From: Chitinophagaceae bacterium
GTDB lineage: Bacteria > Bacteroidota > Bacteroidia > Chitinophagales > Chitinophagaceae
Direction: 5' to 3'
Assembly: GCA_016720565.1 (NCBI GenBank)
Contig: JADKKJ010000011.1
Coordinates: forward strand, 1,240,001 to 1,304,000
DNA length: 64,000 nt
Shown here: positions 44,784 through 54,084 of the stretch, piece after piece
Layout: each line of letters starts with the position of its first letter
Position numbering within the stretch: position 1 is the first letter of the stretch
Program-made: the position numbers and the translations under genes
The notes under the pieces: generated by a model
Databases searched by the model: none
Seen by the model: the letters and a program-made list of their open reading frames with translations, nothing else
What the model was told of the DNA's origin: nothing

Positions 44784-45577
44784 GCCGCCGTATAGTTTGC
44801 TGGATAGGAGATGCGCCTAATCATTGGGCACTGGCCTCCCGGTTCGCCGGCGAATTTGGTATTGAGGGGGTAGTGGTTGATAAAAAACGCTCCATCAATG
44901 CGCGAAGAGGATGGAAGCAATTACTGAACAGGGCCATTGATAAATTCCGTTTTGGAAAAATTGATAAGGCCTGGAGCCGAATGCAGGATTATTATAAACA
45001 GCGAAAAGATATTCCTTCCTCCGTTCCGGTATTGGAAGTGGATAATATCAATGACCCGGCCGTAAAAGAATTTACAGAAAAAATCGGCGCAGAGCTGGTC
45101 ATCGTTTCAGGTACTTCACTTATAAAAGAACCCCTGGTATCCCTGCCCCTGAAAAAAGGGATCATGAATTTGCATACCGGTTTATCCCCTTATGTAAAAG
45201 GAGGGCCCAACTGTACCAACTGGTGCATTGCCAACCAGCAATGGCATTTAATTGGAAACACCATCATGTGGATCTCTGCCGGGATCGATTCGGGAAATAT
45301 CATCAGCAGTGAGCAAACAAAAATTGAGGAAGAGGATGATCTTGATACTATCCATCTGAAAGTGATGCGTCATGCGCATGATCTTTACCTCAGGGCTGCA
45401 GCCTGTATACTCGAACAACAGCCACCTTATCCTTCCGTTCCGCAAAGCGAGCTGGGGAAAGGGGCTTTATTTCTTACAAAAATGTGGACCGCGGAAAAGA
45501 AAAAACAGCTTTTGAAAAACCTCAAAGGAAAGAGGAACAGCCAACTATTTATTCGAACCATTCCTCTTCCTGAATGA
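44780..45577 (+). CDS. Formyltransferase-fold protein (sugar N-formyltransferase-like)
   Basis: 265 residues. The formyltransferase core has GAELVIVSGTSLIKEPLVSL, the loop GIMNLHTGLSPYVKGGPNC and WISAGIDSGNII; the Asn, His and Asp of the catalytic triad occur in MNLHTG and GIDSG. Sugar N-formyltransferases such as those acting on Qui4N/Qui3N use N10-formyl-THF. The WecE and FdtB-like enzymes of this locus would provide amino-sugar substrates. It starts within the deacetylase stop, so it could replace an acetyl group removed by that enzyme. Substrate is inferred. Confidence 0.78.
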   Translation: MSRRIVCWIGDAPNHWALASRFAGEFGIEGVVVDKKRSINARRGWKQLLNRAIDKFRFGKIDKAWSRMQDYYKQRKDIPSSVPVLEVDNINDPAVKEFTEKIGAELVIVSGTSLIKEPLVSLPLKKGIMNLHTGLSPYVKGGPNCTNWCIANQQWHLIGNTIMWISAGIDSGNIISSEQTKIEEEDDLDTIHLKVMRHAHDLYLRAAACILEQQPPYPSVPQSELGKGALFLTKMWTAEKKKQLLKNLKGKRNSQLFIRTIPLPE

Positions 45578-46791
45578 AAAAGATCCTTTTTATATCCTAT
45601 GATGGAATGACCGATCAGTTAGGCCAGAGCCAGGTTATTCCCTACCTGTCTCAATTATCAAAAAAAGGCTACCAGGTAACGATCTTAAGTGTGGAGAAGA
45701 AGGCCAGGTTTGAAAAAATGGGGGAGGAGATCGCTTCTATCCTTAAGCGATCAACTATTGAATGGGTTCATTTATTTTTCACTTCAAAACCGCCCCTGCT
45801 TTCTAAAATATATGACCAGTGGAATTTAACCTCCACCGCCACTCGTTTGCATACCCAAAACAACTATGATCTTATCCATTGTCGCAGCTATGTAGCAGCG
45901 GAAGTGGGATTAAGGCTGAATAAAAAATTCGGAGTTCCTTATCTTTTTGATATGAGAGGATTCTGGGTGGATGAAAGAGTGGATGGCGGTTTGTGGGATC
46001 AGTCCCGCCCCTTGTTTAAATACCTCTATAAAAAGTATAAGAAAAAAGAGAAAGAATATTTTCGCCATGCAGCGCATGTGATCTCACTCACGGAAAAAGG
46101 TAAAGAAGAACTGGTAAAGAATTATGAGGTTAAAAAAGATGACATTACCGTGATACCCTGTTGCGCCGACCTGGAGCATTTCGATTATAAGAAAATAACA
46201 GAAGAGCAAAAGAGTGTCCTGCGGAAAGAGTTGAATATTGAAGAGAATGTTCCTGTCCTGTCTTACCTGGGCTCACTGGGGGGCTGGTACCTGGGCGACC
46301 AGATGCTGGACTTTTTTGTAACGCTGAAAAAGCAATTCCCCACCGCCCTCTTTTTGATAGTTACACACGATGAAGGGAGATCTGTTTATGAAAGGGCGGC
46401 ATCAAAAGGTATTTCCGCAGCGGATATCAGGATCAGGCCTGCCAGCAGAAAAGAAGTGCCTGTGTTTCTTGCGATCAGCCGGTGGAATATTTTTTTTATC
46501 AAAGATGCCTACTCGAAAAAAGCCTCTTCTCCTACAAAACAGGGAGAAGTAATGGCGATGGGTGTTCCCGTTATTTGCAATGATATTGGCGATACCGGAA
46601 AAATTGTTACCGATTCCGGATGTGGCTGGATGGTACCCTCCCTTGATAGGGCAGGATATGAAACGGTTTGCGGTCAACTTAAAGAAGCTATTCCCTCAAG
46701 AGAAAAAATTCGCGCGGCCGCCTTCCAGTATTATGATCTTAATGTGGGCGTTGACCGATATGCCCGAGTATATGATCAGTTGATGAAATGA
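45574..46791 (+). CDS. Family 4 glycosyltransferase
   Basis: 405 residues. GT-B: N-terminal ILFISYDGMTDQLGQSQVIPYL, NYDLIHCRSYVAAEVGL, DMRGFWVDERVDGG; C-terminal domain with LSYLGSLGGWYLGDQMLDFF and a short PTKQGEVMAMGVPVICND motif (Glu at the place of the first E of E-x7-E; the second Glu is not obvious). Start overlaps the formyltransferase stop (ATGA) and its stop overlaps the next start, so four consecutive genes are translationally coupled. Confidence 0.87.
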   Translation: MKKILFISYDGMTDQLGQSQVIPYLSQLSKKGYQVTILSVEKKARFEKMGEEIASILKRSTIEWVHLFFTSKPPLLSKIYDQWNLTSTATRLHTQNNYDLIHCRSYVAAEVGLRLNKKFGVPYLFDMRGFWVDERVDGGLWDQSRPLFKYLYKKYKKKEKEYFRHAAHVISLTEKGKEELVKNYEVKKDDITVIPCCADLEHFDYKKITEEQKSVLRKELNIEENVPVLSYLGSLGGWYLGDQMLDFFVTLKKQFPTALFLIVTHDEGRSVYERAASKGISAADIRIRPASRKEVPVFLAISRWNIFFIKDAYSKKASSPTKQGEVMAMGVPVICNDIGDTGKIVTDSGCGWMVPSLDRAGYETVCGQLKEAIPSREKIRAAAFQYYDLNVGVDRYARVYDQLMK

Positions 46792-47852
46792 AAATTCTTT
46801 TTGTAATCCCATACCCGACCGGCGGAGCGCCTTCCCAGCGTTTTCGATTTGAGCATTATTATCCATTTTTAAAAGAGAATGGTATAGGTTATAAGGTGGC
46901 GCCCTTCTGGCCAGCGGCTGCCTGGAAAATTCTGTATTCTCCCGGAAAGAAGATCGCTAAGATGATGGGACTGGCAACAGGGTTGATAAGGCGGATGCTG
47001 CTTCTTTTTCAATTGCCATTTTTCAATTTCGTTTATATACACCGCGAGGCGACGCCCATCGGGCCTGCCTGGTTTGAATGGTTCGCCCGCTTTATTTTCC
47101 GGAAAAAGATCATCTATGATTTTGATGATGCCATCTGGATCCCGGCTGTATCTGAAAATAACAGGGCGGCCTTACGATTCCGGAATTTTAAGAAGACCGG
47201 CCAAATATGCAGATGGAGTTATAAAGTTTCAGTGGGCAATGCCTTTTTAGGGGATTATGCCCGGAACTTCAATAAGAATGTTATCTGGATGCCGACCGTG
47301 GTAGATACGGAGCATACGCATAACCGCGTGCAGGATCAAAATACCAGTAAACCCAATCTTGGCTGGACAGGCACTTTCAGTACCTTGAAATTCCTGGATG
47401 AGCTTATTGAGGTGCTGAAGGAATTGGAACAGGAATTTGATAACAGCTTTATGGTGATCGCCGATAAGGATCCGCTTCTTCCATTAAAAAATTACCGCTT
47501 CATACCCTGGAACCGGGAAACGGAGATCGCAGACCTTTTGCAATTCCATATTGGCATTATGCCGTTAACGGATGATGACCTCTCCCGCGGAAAATGCGGG
47601 TTCAAGGCCATCCAGTATATGGCCCTTGGCATTCCCGCTGTGGTTTCTTCCGTGGGTGCCAATAAGGAAATAGTGAAGGAGAATGAAACCGGGTTTCTTT
47701 GCAGCACAAAAAATGAATGGAAGGCAAGCCTTTCTACATTATTGTCGGACCATAAGCTTAGAATAGAAATGGGAAAGGCAGCCAGGGAAAGGATCATAAA
47801 CAGGTATTCGGTATTGTCAACAAAACAAGATTTTCTGGAGCTATTTAAATGA
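46788..47852 (+). CDS. Family 4-type glycosyltransferase
   Basis: 354 residues. Starts ILFVIPYPTGGAPSQRFRFEHY, with YIHREATPIGPAWFEWF and YDFDDAIWIPAVSENNRAAL, a layout seen in a GT4 subgroup common in Bacteroidota capsule loci. The C-terminal half has LGWTGTFSTLKFLDELIEVL and GKCGFKAIQYMALGIPAVVSSVG with the E/K-x7-type donor-site helix. Stop overlaps the Wzy-like gene start. Sugar specificity unknown. Confidence 0.86.
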   Translation: MKILFVIPYPTGGAPSQRFRFEHYYPFLKENGIGYKVAPFWPAAAWKILYSPGKKIAKMMGLATGLIRRMLLLFQLPFFNFVYIHREATPIGPAWFEWFARFIFRKKIIYDFDDAIWIPAVSENNRAALRFRNFKKTGQICRWSYKVSVGNAFLGDYARNFNKNVIWMPTVVDTEHTHNRVQDQNTSKPNLGWTGTFSTLKFLDELIEVLKELEQEFDNSFMVIADKDPLLPLKNYRFIPWNRETEIADLLQFHIGIMPLTDDDLSRGKCGFKAIQYMALGIPAVVSSVGANKEIVKENETGFLCSTKNEWKASLSTLLSDHKLRIEMGKAARERIINRYSVLSTKQDFLELFK

Positions 47853-49270
47853 TTCCTCTTTTTATACAATTGCCTCCGCTGCTTGCCAGGTTCTTCACTC
47901 CTCTTGACCTGGCTGCATTCCCGCTATGCTTCATGATCTGCTTTTTTATAGTACGATCAAGGGCCAAACTGCAACCCGAGCATATTAAAAGCTTGTATTT
48001 CCGGGCTTTTTATTTTAAGATCATCTGTGTTTTCGCTTTTGCCATGCTTACTGAATTTTATTTTAAGGGCGGCGATACAGGTTTATATTTCCAGGCCACA
48101 CAGGATATTCGCGCAGCCATTAAGGATAACGGGGATAATTTCTGGGTGGCGCTGACCAGCCAGAAGCTTACGACCAAAAGCCCGCTCTTCGATTATTTTT
48201 ATTATGACAACTACCAGTATGACATCACCTATAACTATATGTTCAGTCCGCCCAATTTCTTCCCTCCGAAGCTGGCGCTGATCCCTTCCTACCTGTTCTT
48301 TAATAGTTATCTCTGTGTTTGCATGTGCTTTGGCTTCTTTGCTTTTGCTGGAGCCATACGACTGTTCAAAACATTTTATCATTTTTATCCTTCCCGGTAC
48401 AGGGAGATCGCTTTTGCCTGTCTCTTCCTGCCCAGTGTCTGCTACTGGAGCAGTGGCTTATTGAAAGACCCGGTCTGTTTTGGAGCGGTGGGATTCATTA
48501 CCTATGGCTTCATGAATGTTTTCATCCTGAAGAGAAAGATCTTTATTTCTATTTTGATCATGCTGCTGAGCGGACTGCTGATCTATTTTATTAAAGTATA
48601 TATTCTGTTGGTACTGGTAATGGCCCTGTTGATATGGCTGTTCGCTGAATTCAATAAGCTGGTGGAGAACCGTACCCTTCGAAGCATTTTTGCCATGATG
48701 ACCTTTGCAGGGGGCGCGGTAGTTGGATTTTTGCTAATGCAATACCTCACCTCTACAGAGGCCGGCCAGCAATACCAGATGGATAAGGTGATAGGCCAGG
48801 CAGAATACCAGCGGGAAATGTATGCCGTTATTGCCCGGGATAACGGTGGTAATGATTCGCATTTTACCATTAATACCTCTAACCCGGTACTAATGGTATT
48901 CGGAGGCATCACCGCTACGTTTTACAGACCCTTTATCTGGGAGGTAAACTCACCTATTGTATTGCTTTCCGTTTTTGAGTCTTCCATTTTTCTTTTTCTT
49001 ACCCTTTTCTTTATGTATAAGAAAGGGTTTCTCCAATTCTTTAAACTGTCGTTTTCAGAGCCGAGGATCCTGATGTGCTTTGTTTTCGCTTTTGTATTCG
49101 CGGTAGCGGTAGGTATCTCTTCTGCAAATTTTGGCGCCTTGTCCAGGTATAAGATCCCCTGCATGCCTTTTTACCTTGTCATGGTCATTCTTCTTTACGA
49201 TAAAGTAAACCTCCCTTATCCCAAATGGTTCTGGAAAATAGTCGACTTCGCCGTCCCTTATAGAAAATAA
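47849..49270 (+). CDS. Polytopic membrane protein, candidate oligosaccharide repeat-unit polymerase (Wzy-like)
   Basis: 473 residues and about ten to eleven hydrophobic helices. A long loop after the second helix contains KGGDTGLYFQATQDIRAA, and the helix pair in the middle reads FLPSVCYWSSGLLKDPVCF; GGD.. followed later by WSS..KD is the arrangement I know from Wzy/EpsG-like proteins of Bacteroidota. A second loop (about 310-345) may be the periplasmic active-site loop. Wzy proteins polymerise lipid-linked repeats in the periplasm, which normally requires a Wzx flippase, and none is encoded in the window. Medium certainty. Confidence 0.6.
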   Translation: MIPLFIQLPPLLARFFTPLDLAAFPLCFMICFFIVRSRAKLQPEHIKSLYFRAFYFKIICVFAFAMLTEFYFKGGDTGLYFQATQDIRAAIKDNGDNFWVALTSQKLTTKSPLFDYFYYDNYQYDITYNYMFSPPNFFPPKLALIPSYLFFNSYLCVCMCFGFFAFAGAIRLFKTFYHFYPSRYREIAFACLFLPSVCYWSSGLLKDPVCFGAVGFITYGFMNVFILKRKIFISILIMLLSGLLIYFIKVYILLVLVMALLIWLFAEFNKLVENRTLRSIFAMMTFAGGAVVGFLLMQYLTSTEAGQQYQMDKVIGQAEYQREMYAVIARDNGGNDSHFTINTSNPVLMVFGGITATFYRPFIWEVNSPIVLLSVFESSIFLFLTLFFMYKKGFLQFFKLSFSEPRILMCFVFAFVFAVAVGISSANFGALSRYKIPCMPFYLVMVILLYDKVNLPYPKWFWKIVDFAVPYRK

Positions 49271-49276
49271 ATAATT

Positions 49277-51118
49277 ATGTGCGGCATTGCCGGTTCCATA
49301 CATTTTAAATTAGATATTCCCTGCATGACCAGGGATCTGTTTCACAGGGGTCCTGATGAACAAACCACCTATGAGCAGGGAGGAGTGCAACTGCACCATC
49401 ATCGCCTGGCCATTGTGGATATCAGCGGGGGCCACCAGCCCATGCATCTTGGCGGACTTACTATCATTTTCAATGGAGAGATCTATAATCACCTTGAAGT
49501 AAGAGAGCAACTGGGACTTGTTTGTAAGTCAAATTCGGATACCGAGACCATTCTGCATGCATATGCGAAGAAAGGAGCAGATTGTCTTCGCTATTTTGAT
49601 GGCATGTTCGCCTTCGCAATTCACGACCGTGATAAGAATGAATTATTCATTGCCAGGGACCGGGCCGGTAAAAAGCCGGTTTATTATTACCAGAAGAATG
49701 AGCAGTTCGCTTTTTGCAGTGAATTAAATGCGCTTCAATGGCAGGTGAAAGATGAGATGAATGAACAGCACCTGCGGCAATATATCCGCCTTGGCTATTT
49801 CTACCGGTCTAATACCCCTTACCAGCATATACATGAATTACCTGCTGGTTCTTATGCCCTGGTCAATATTGATAAGCCGGTAGCCCAAATCCATAAATGG
49901 TGGAACATACTGGATCAGTACCAGCATAAGCATAAGGAAGACGAACAGGCAACACTGGAAAAACTGGACCAGTTGCTTCATCTTTCTGTAAAACGCAGGG
50001 TGGAATCTTCCGACCTGGAAGTGGGATCTTTCCTCAGTGGTGGTATCGATAGCGGTATCGTGAGCGCGATCGCCAGGCAATACAACCCTTCGCTTAAAAC
50101 ATTTACGGTTTCGTTTGAAGGCGAATACGATGAAGCGCCATTGGCTAAACTGGTAGCGGATCGTTATCAGACCCGGCACCATGAGATCCGCATTTCTTAT
50201 GATCACCTGAAAGAGGATGTAGTAAAGATCTTATCGAATTACGGAGAGCCATTTATGGATAGTTCGGCTATTCCCAGTTATTACGTTAGCAGGGAAGCCA
50301 GGAAATATCTTACGGTTATTTTGAATGGCGATGGCGGTGATGAATTGTTCGGCGGCTATCGTCGCTATGTGCCATTTGCCAAATACGATTTTTTTAATAG
50401 CGGATCTTTTGTTCGATCTATGGCGGGGCTGGCCAATAAATTAATGCCGGTTCCAAAGAATAAACGATCAACATATAATTATATCCATCGCCTTGCCGAC
50501 CTGGCAAGGAAGGATAGCCTGGGTATTTACCTCAGCGCTACCATCGACAGCTTTGAGGGTTTTGAAGAAAATTTGATCAGCCAGCCAGATGACCTGTTGG
50601 AAATGGAAAAAGATTTTCAACTGATCAGAAGCAGCTCGCTAACAGGTTTGCAAAAGATCATGGATCTTGATTTTGATAATATACTGGCGGGCGACCTGCT
50701 GGTAAAAATGGATATAGCCACCATGGCGCATTCGCTGGAAGGAAGAAGTCCTTTGCTTTCCCGCGAGCTGATGGAATATATACCCGGACTGGATGATAAA
50801 TATAAAATACAGGGAGGCCGCACTAAATATATTCTACGGAAACTGGCCGCGAAATATCTCCCTTCGGAATTGATCGACCAGCCAAAGCGTGGGTTTGAGA
50901 TCCCGCTTAAAAAGTGGATCGATACAGAATTAAAAGACCTTGTTGCTGATCATATTCTTCCTTCCGGCTCTTTTTCTTCCGGTTTCGCGAAAAAAGGATT
51001 TATACAGGATCTCTGGGACAGGAAAACAGGGGCCAGCGATGAGAAGAGAGCAAAAATGATCTGGACCTTCTTCGCCCTGGAAGTATGGTACAAAAACTGT
51101 TATCAGCGCAATGCCTAA
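49277..51118 (+). CDS. Asparagine-synthase-type amidotransferase (second copy)
   Basis: 613 residues. MCGIAGSIHF gives the catalytic Cys2; RDLFHRGPDEQTTYEQGG and TIIFNGEIYNHLEV belong to the glutaminase half, the PP-loop GSFLSGGIDSGIVSAIA is at about 257, and LNGDGGDELFGGYRRY follows. It resembles but is clearly not a recent duplicate of the copy at 40192. An uronic-acid or other carboxyl amidation role is inferred, together with the nucleotide-sugar dehydrogenase at 52294. Its 3' end overlaps the next glycosyltransferase gene by 8 bp. Confidence 0.93.
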   Translation: MCGIAGSIHFKLDIPCMTRDLFHRGPDEQTTYEQGGVQLHHHRLAIVDISGGHQPMHLGGLTIIFNGEIYNHLEVREQLGLVCKSNSDTETILHAYAKKGADCLRYFDGMFAFAIHDRDKNELFIARDRAGKKPVYYYQKNEQFAFCSELNALQWQVKDEMNEQHLRQYIRLGYFYRSNTPYQHIHELPAGSYALVNIDKPVAQIHKWWNILDQYQHKHKEDEQATLEKLDQLLHLSVKRRVESSDLEVGSFLSGGIDSGIVSAIARQYNPSLKTFTVSFEGEYDEAPLAKLVADRYQTRHHEIRISYDHLKEDVVKILSNYGEPFMDSSAIPSYYVSREARKYLTVILNGDGGDELFGGYRRYVPFAKYDFFNSGSFVRSMAGLANKLMPVPKNKRSTYNYIHRLADLARKDSLGIYLSATIDSFEGFEENLISQPDDLLEMEKDFQLIRSSSLTGLQKIMDLDFDNILAGDLLVKMDIATMAHSLEGRSPLLSRELMEYIPGLDDKYKIQGGRTKYILRKLAAKYLPSELIDQPKRGFEIPLKKWIDTELKDLVADHILPSGSFSSGFAKKGFIQDLWDRKTGASDEKRAKMIWTFFALEVWYKNCYQRNA

Positions 51119-52274
51119 GATCTTACGAATAACTACCTCACCGCTTTCCCTTCGTTCCCTTTTATCGAACCAGATGAAGTTCATGAAGGCCAATGGATTT
51201 GAAGTGATCATGGTAAGCTCAGATGGAAAAGAATGGCCATCTATATTGCAAAATGAGGGATGCGAACATCGTATCGTGCCTATGGCGAGAGAGATCTCAC
51301 CCTTAAAGGACCTGCGCGCTCTCTGGGCATTATATAAACTGATAAAAAAGGAAAAGCCGGATATAGTCCATTCGCATACACCCAAAGCTGGATTATTGTC
51401 TATGCTGGCCGCAAAAATGGCCGGTGTGAAAATAAGGGTACATACCATTGCCGGCCTGCGTTTCATGACTGCTACGGGCATGTTCCGGAAACTGCTGGTA
51501 TGGATGGAAAAACTCACCGGTGCCGCTGCCACTCATGTATGGCCCAATAGTTTTTCCCTGCTGGCCTATGTGAAAAAAAATAAACTGGTCAGTGAAAAAA
51601 AATTATCGGTGATCGGGCATGGTTCCAGCAATGGGGTTGACCTGCATCGGTTTTCCCCTGCTTCATTAAAAGCCGATAAATTAAATGAGATCCGTACGCT
51701 GATCGGATATGAAGAGAATAATATCTACCTGCTCAATATGGGCCGGATCGTAAAAGACAAAGGGATCAATGAATTGATGCAGGTATTTAAAAAGGCGCAT
51801 GCCGCCAGGCCATCCCTGCGATTGGTGGTGCTCGGTCATTTTGAAGATAAACTGGACCCGGTGTCGGAAGAAGCACGGGAGACCCTGAATAACCATCCGG
51901 CTATTATACATATTGACTGGAATGAGAACGTGGAATATTTTATGGAGACCTGTGATCTCATGGTGCATGCTTCTTACCGCGAAGGATTTCCAAATACCCT
52001 GCTGCAGGCCGGGGCCATGGGTATCCCTATTGTATGCAGTCGTATAGAAGGAAATATCGATGTGGTGGAAGATGAAAAAACAGGACTACTGTTCAGGGCA
52101 AGAGATGCCGGTGACCTTTCCGAAAAACTGGAAAAAGCCTTGAATGATCCAGCGCAAATGAAGATCTATGCTGATACGCTGCGGAAAACAGTGAGGGAAT
52201 ATTTTGGCCAGGAATATGTACATACCTGCCTCCGGGATAAATACCTGGAATTATTGAAGAACGCAAAAAACTGA
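51111..52274 (+). CDS. Family 4 glycosyltransferase
   Basis: 387 residues. KILRITTSPLSLRSLLSNQMKFM, KPDIVHSHTPKAGLLSMLAAKMAGV and THVWPNSFSLLAYV mark the acceptor half of the PglA/TuaC-like GT4 group; the donor half has LLNMGRIVKDKGINELMQVF and ASYREGFPNTLLQAGAMGIPIVCS, which has Glu at the first position and Gln at the expected second Glu. Similar enzymes add the second sugar to undecaprenyl-PP-linked sugar. Being close to the initiating sugar transferase at 55202 fits such an early step. Confidence 0.87.
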   Translation: MPKILRITTSPLSLRSLLSNQMKFMKANGFEVIMVSSDGKEWPSILQNEGCEHRIVPMAREISPLKDLRALWALYKLIKKEKPDIVHSHTPKAGLLSMLAAKMAGVKIRVHTIAGLRFMTATGMFRKLLVWMEKLTGAAATHVWPNSFSLLAYVKKNKLVSEKKLSVIGHGSSNGVDLHRFSPASLKADKLNEIRTLIGYEENNIYLLNMGRIVKDKGINELMQVFKKAHAARPSLRLVVLGHFEDKLDPVSEEARETLNNHPAIIHIDWNENVEYFMETCDLMVHASYREGFPNTLLQAGAMGIPIVCSRIEGNIDVVEDEKTGLLFRARDAGDLSEKLEKALNDPAQMKIYADTLRKTVREYFGQEYVHTCLRDKYLELLKNAKN

Positions 52275-52293
52275 TCTATAAAATTCATTTAAT

Positions 52294-53799
52294 ATGGAAG
52301 CAACTGTGAAAAGGATATCGCGATCACCCATTACTAACAAGGAATATGAAATTCCTTCCCAGCCTGATGATCGAAAAGGTATAGATGAATTCCTTAGCCA
52401 TCATCCCGGAAAAAAAGTAGTGGTTGTGCAGGGATTGGGATTTGTGGGATCGGTCATGGGATTGGTAGTGGCCAATGCCTTAACGGAAGAATATGCCGTG
52501 ATCGGCATCGACCTTCCTTCGGAAGCCGCTTACTGGAAGATCCGTTCTATCAATGAAGGGGTTTTCCCTGTGCTTGCCAGTGATCCTAAGATCGGGCTCT
52601 ATTATGAGAACAGCAGGATGAAGAAGAATTATTATGCCAGTTTCGATCCATATGCCTACAGTAAGGCCGATGTGGTAGTAGTGGATATCAACCTCGATGT
52701 AAAAAAGACCTCTGATCCCGATACACAGGACCTGACAGATTATGCTATTGACCTGGGGCCTTTCAAAAAAGCGATCGAGGCTATTGGAATGAATTGTAAG
52801 GAAGAAGTGCTGGTATTGGTTGAGACCACGGTCCCTCCCGGAACAACAGATAAAGTAGTGGCTCCCTTATTAAAGGATTGTCTTCAAAAAAGAGGAATGC
52901 CTTTAGATGGGCTAAGAGTTGGGCACAGTTATGAAAGAGTAATGCCCGGTCCGAAATATGTGGATTCTATCCAGAATTTTTATCGCGTTTTCGCGGGTGT
53001 GGATGAAGCGAGTGCAGATGCAGTAGAGAAATTTTTGCGTACAGTCATAAGAACAGATGAATATCCTTTGACCAAACTCGGACATACCAATGCTACCGAA
53101 ATGGCCAAAGTGCTGGAAAATTCATTCCGCGCCATGAACATCGCCTTTATGGTGGAATGGAGCCGGTTTGCCGAAGAAGCAGGGGTGGATATTTATGAAG
53201 TAGTGAATGCCATTCGTATGCGGCCCACGCATAAGAATATCATGCTTCCGGGATTAGGAGTGGGCGGTTATTGCCTTACCAAGGATCCTTTACTGGCCAG
53301 CTGGGCAAAGCAACATCTTTTCGGCAGTGAAGAGGCCCTGGTTCAAAGTGAAAAAGGAGTAGATATCAATGATAAGATGCCCCGCTATGCATTTGAATTC
53401 CTGCGATCACAGTTCCCCGGCTCATTAAAAGGAAAAAAAATATTACTGCTTGGGGTTAGTTACCTCAATGATGTGGGCGACACGCGCTATACACCGGTAG
53501 AAGTTTTTTATAACTGGCTGGAGAAAGAAGGGGCCGAAATATCGCTGCATGATCCGCATGTATTGTACTGGGAAGAAAAAGATATTTGGGTGAACCAGGA
53601 CCTTGATAAGATCTTAGAGAATGAGTTTGATGTGATCGTTGTTACCACCGGGCATAAAGAGTATAGAAATAATAGTGCGCTGATCGAAAAACTTAATTCA
53701 AAAAAGGCTGCGTTCTTGTATGATACGATCGGGGTGTGGAGTAATGAGGAGCCGGGGGGGGGGGATCAGGGTGCTTTGAGCAAAGTTTATAGAGATTAG
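52294..53799 (+). CDS. UDP-sugar 6-dehydrogenase (UDP-glucose/GDP-mannose dehydrogenase family)
   Basis: 501 residues, longer than typical (about 430). After a 40-residue N-terminal extension comes VVVVQGLGFVGSVMGLVVANAL, an altered GxGxxG nucleotide-binding loop; VETTVPPGTTDKVV and GHSYERVMPGPKYVDSI follow. The nucleophilic Cys is in PGLGVGGYCLTKDPL (about residue 328). The C-terminal substrate domain has LLLGVSYLNDVGDTRYTPVEVF. It oxidises C6 of a UDP-hexose to the uronic acid. The product could feed the WlbA/B/C-like set and the AsnB amidotransferases. The last residues include a Gly-rich run from a G9 tract at 53754-53762. Confidence 0.87.
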   Translation: MEATVKRISRSPITNKEYEIPSQPDDRKGIDEFLSHHPGKKVVVVQGLGFVGSVMGLVVANALTEEYAVIGIDLPSEAAYWKIRSINEGVFPVLASDPKIGLYYENSRMKKNYYASFDPYAYSKADVVVVDINLDVKKTSDPDTQDLTDYAIDLGPFKKAIEAIGMNCKEEVLVLVETTVPPGTTDKVVAPLLKDCLQKRGMPLDGLRVGHSYERVMPGPKYVDSIQNFYRVFAGVDEASADAVEKFLRTVIRTDEYPLTKLGHTNATEMAKVLENSFRAMNIAFMVEWSRFAEEAGVDIYEVVNAIRMRPTHKNIMLPGLGVGGYCLTKDPLLASWAKQHLFGSEEALVQSEKGVDINDKMPRYAFEFLRSQFPGSLKGKKILLLGVSYLNDVGDTRYTPVEVFYNWLEKEGAEISLHDPHVLYWEEKDIWVNQDLDKILENEFDVIVVTTGHKEYRNNSALIEKLNSKKAAFLYDTIGVWSNEEPGGGDQGALSKVYRD

Positions 53800-53884
53800 G
53801 GTGAGGGTGGGGGTGAGAGGAGCTTTTAATCCGCCCGCCCTCATAATGTTTGGTTTATAAGTCCCGATCAAATTCTAAGCAATT

Positions 53885-53915
53885 GATTAGGATAAATCTT
53901 TTTGTGGGCCTAATC
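53885..53915. repeat. Short inverted repeat in the dehydrogenase-epimerase gap
   Basis: GATTAGG (53885-53891) and CCTAATC (53909-53915) form a perfect 7-bp inverted repeat with a 17-bp loop. It lies in the 285-bp stretch between the dehydrogenase stop and the next start, which otherwise holds a GGGTGAGG-like simple-sequence tract just after the stop and no gene or consensus promoter that I can see. Could be a weak terminator; no T-tract follows. Confidence 0.35.
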
Positions 53916-54084
53916 TTAAGCTAATTATTACCTGGCGATGCAAGGACTTAAATGATTCCAATACATTGGGAAAGTCTGTTATTTTAAGATCCATTTACAA
54001 ATTCCCTGACCCCCTTTAGGGGCTAAACCTTCTAGTAAAATGTTTACTGTAAAATACCTATATCAGACCTTTCTGAATATATTT

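Noticed and set aside
54009..54022. CCCCTTTAGGGG-type palindrome as a terminator
   Set aside because: Stem of only five base pairs with a 2-base loop and no T-tract after it.
54040..54084. Upstream ATG extension of the 54085 epimerase
   Set aside because: The added 15 residues precede the Rossmann strand start, have no family support and lie in non-coding-like sequence.
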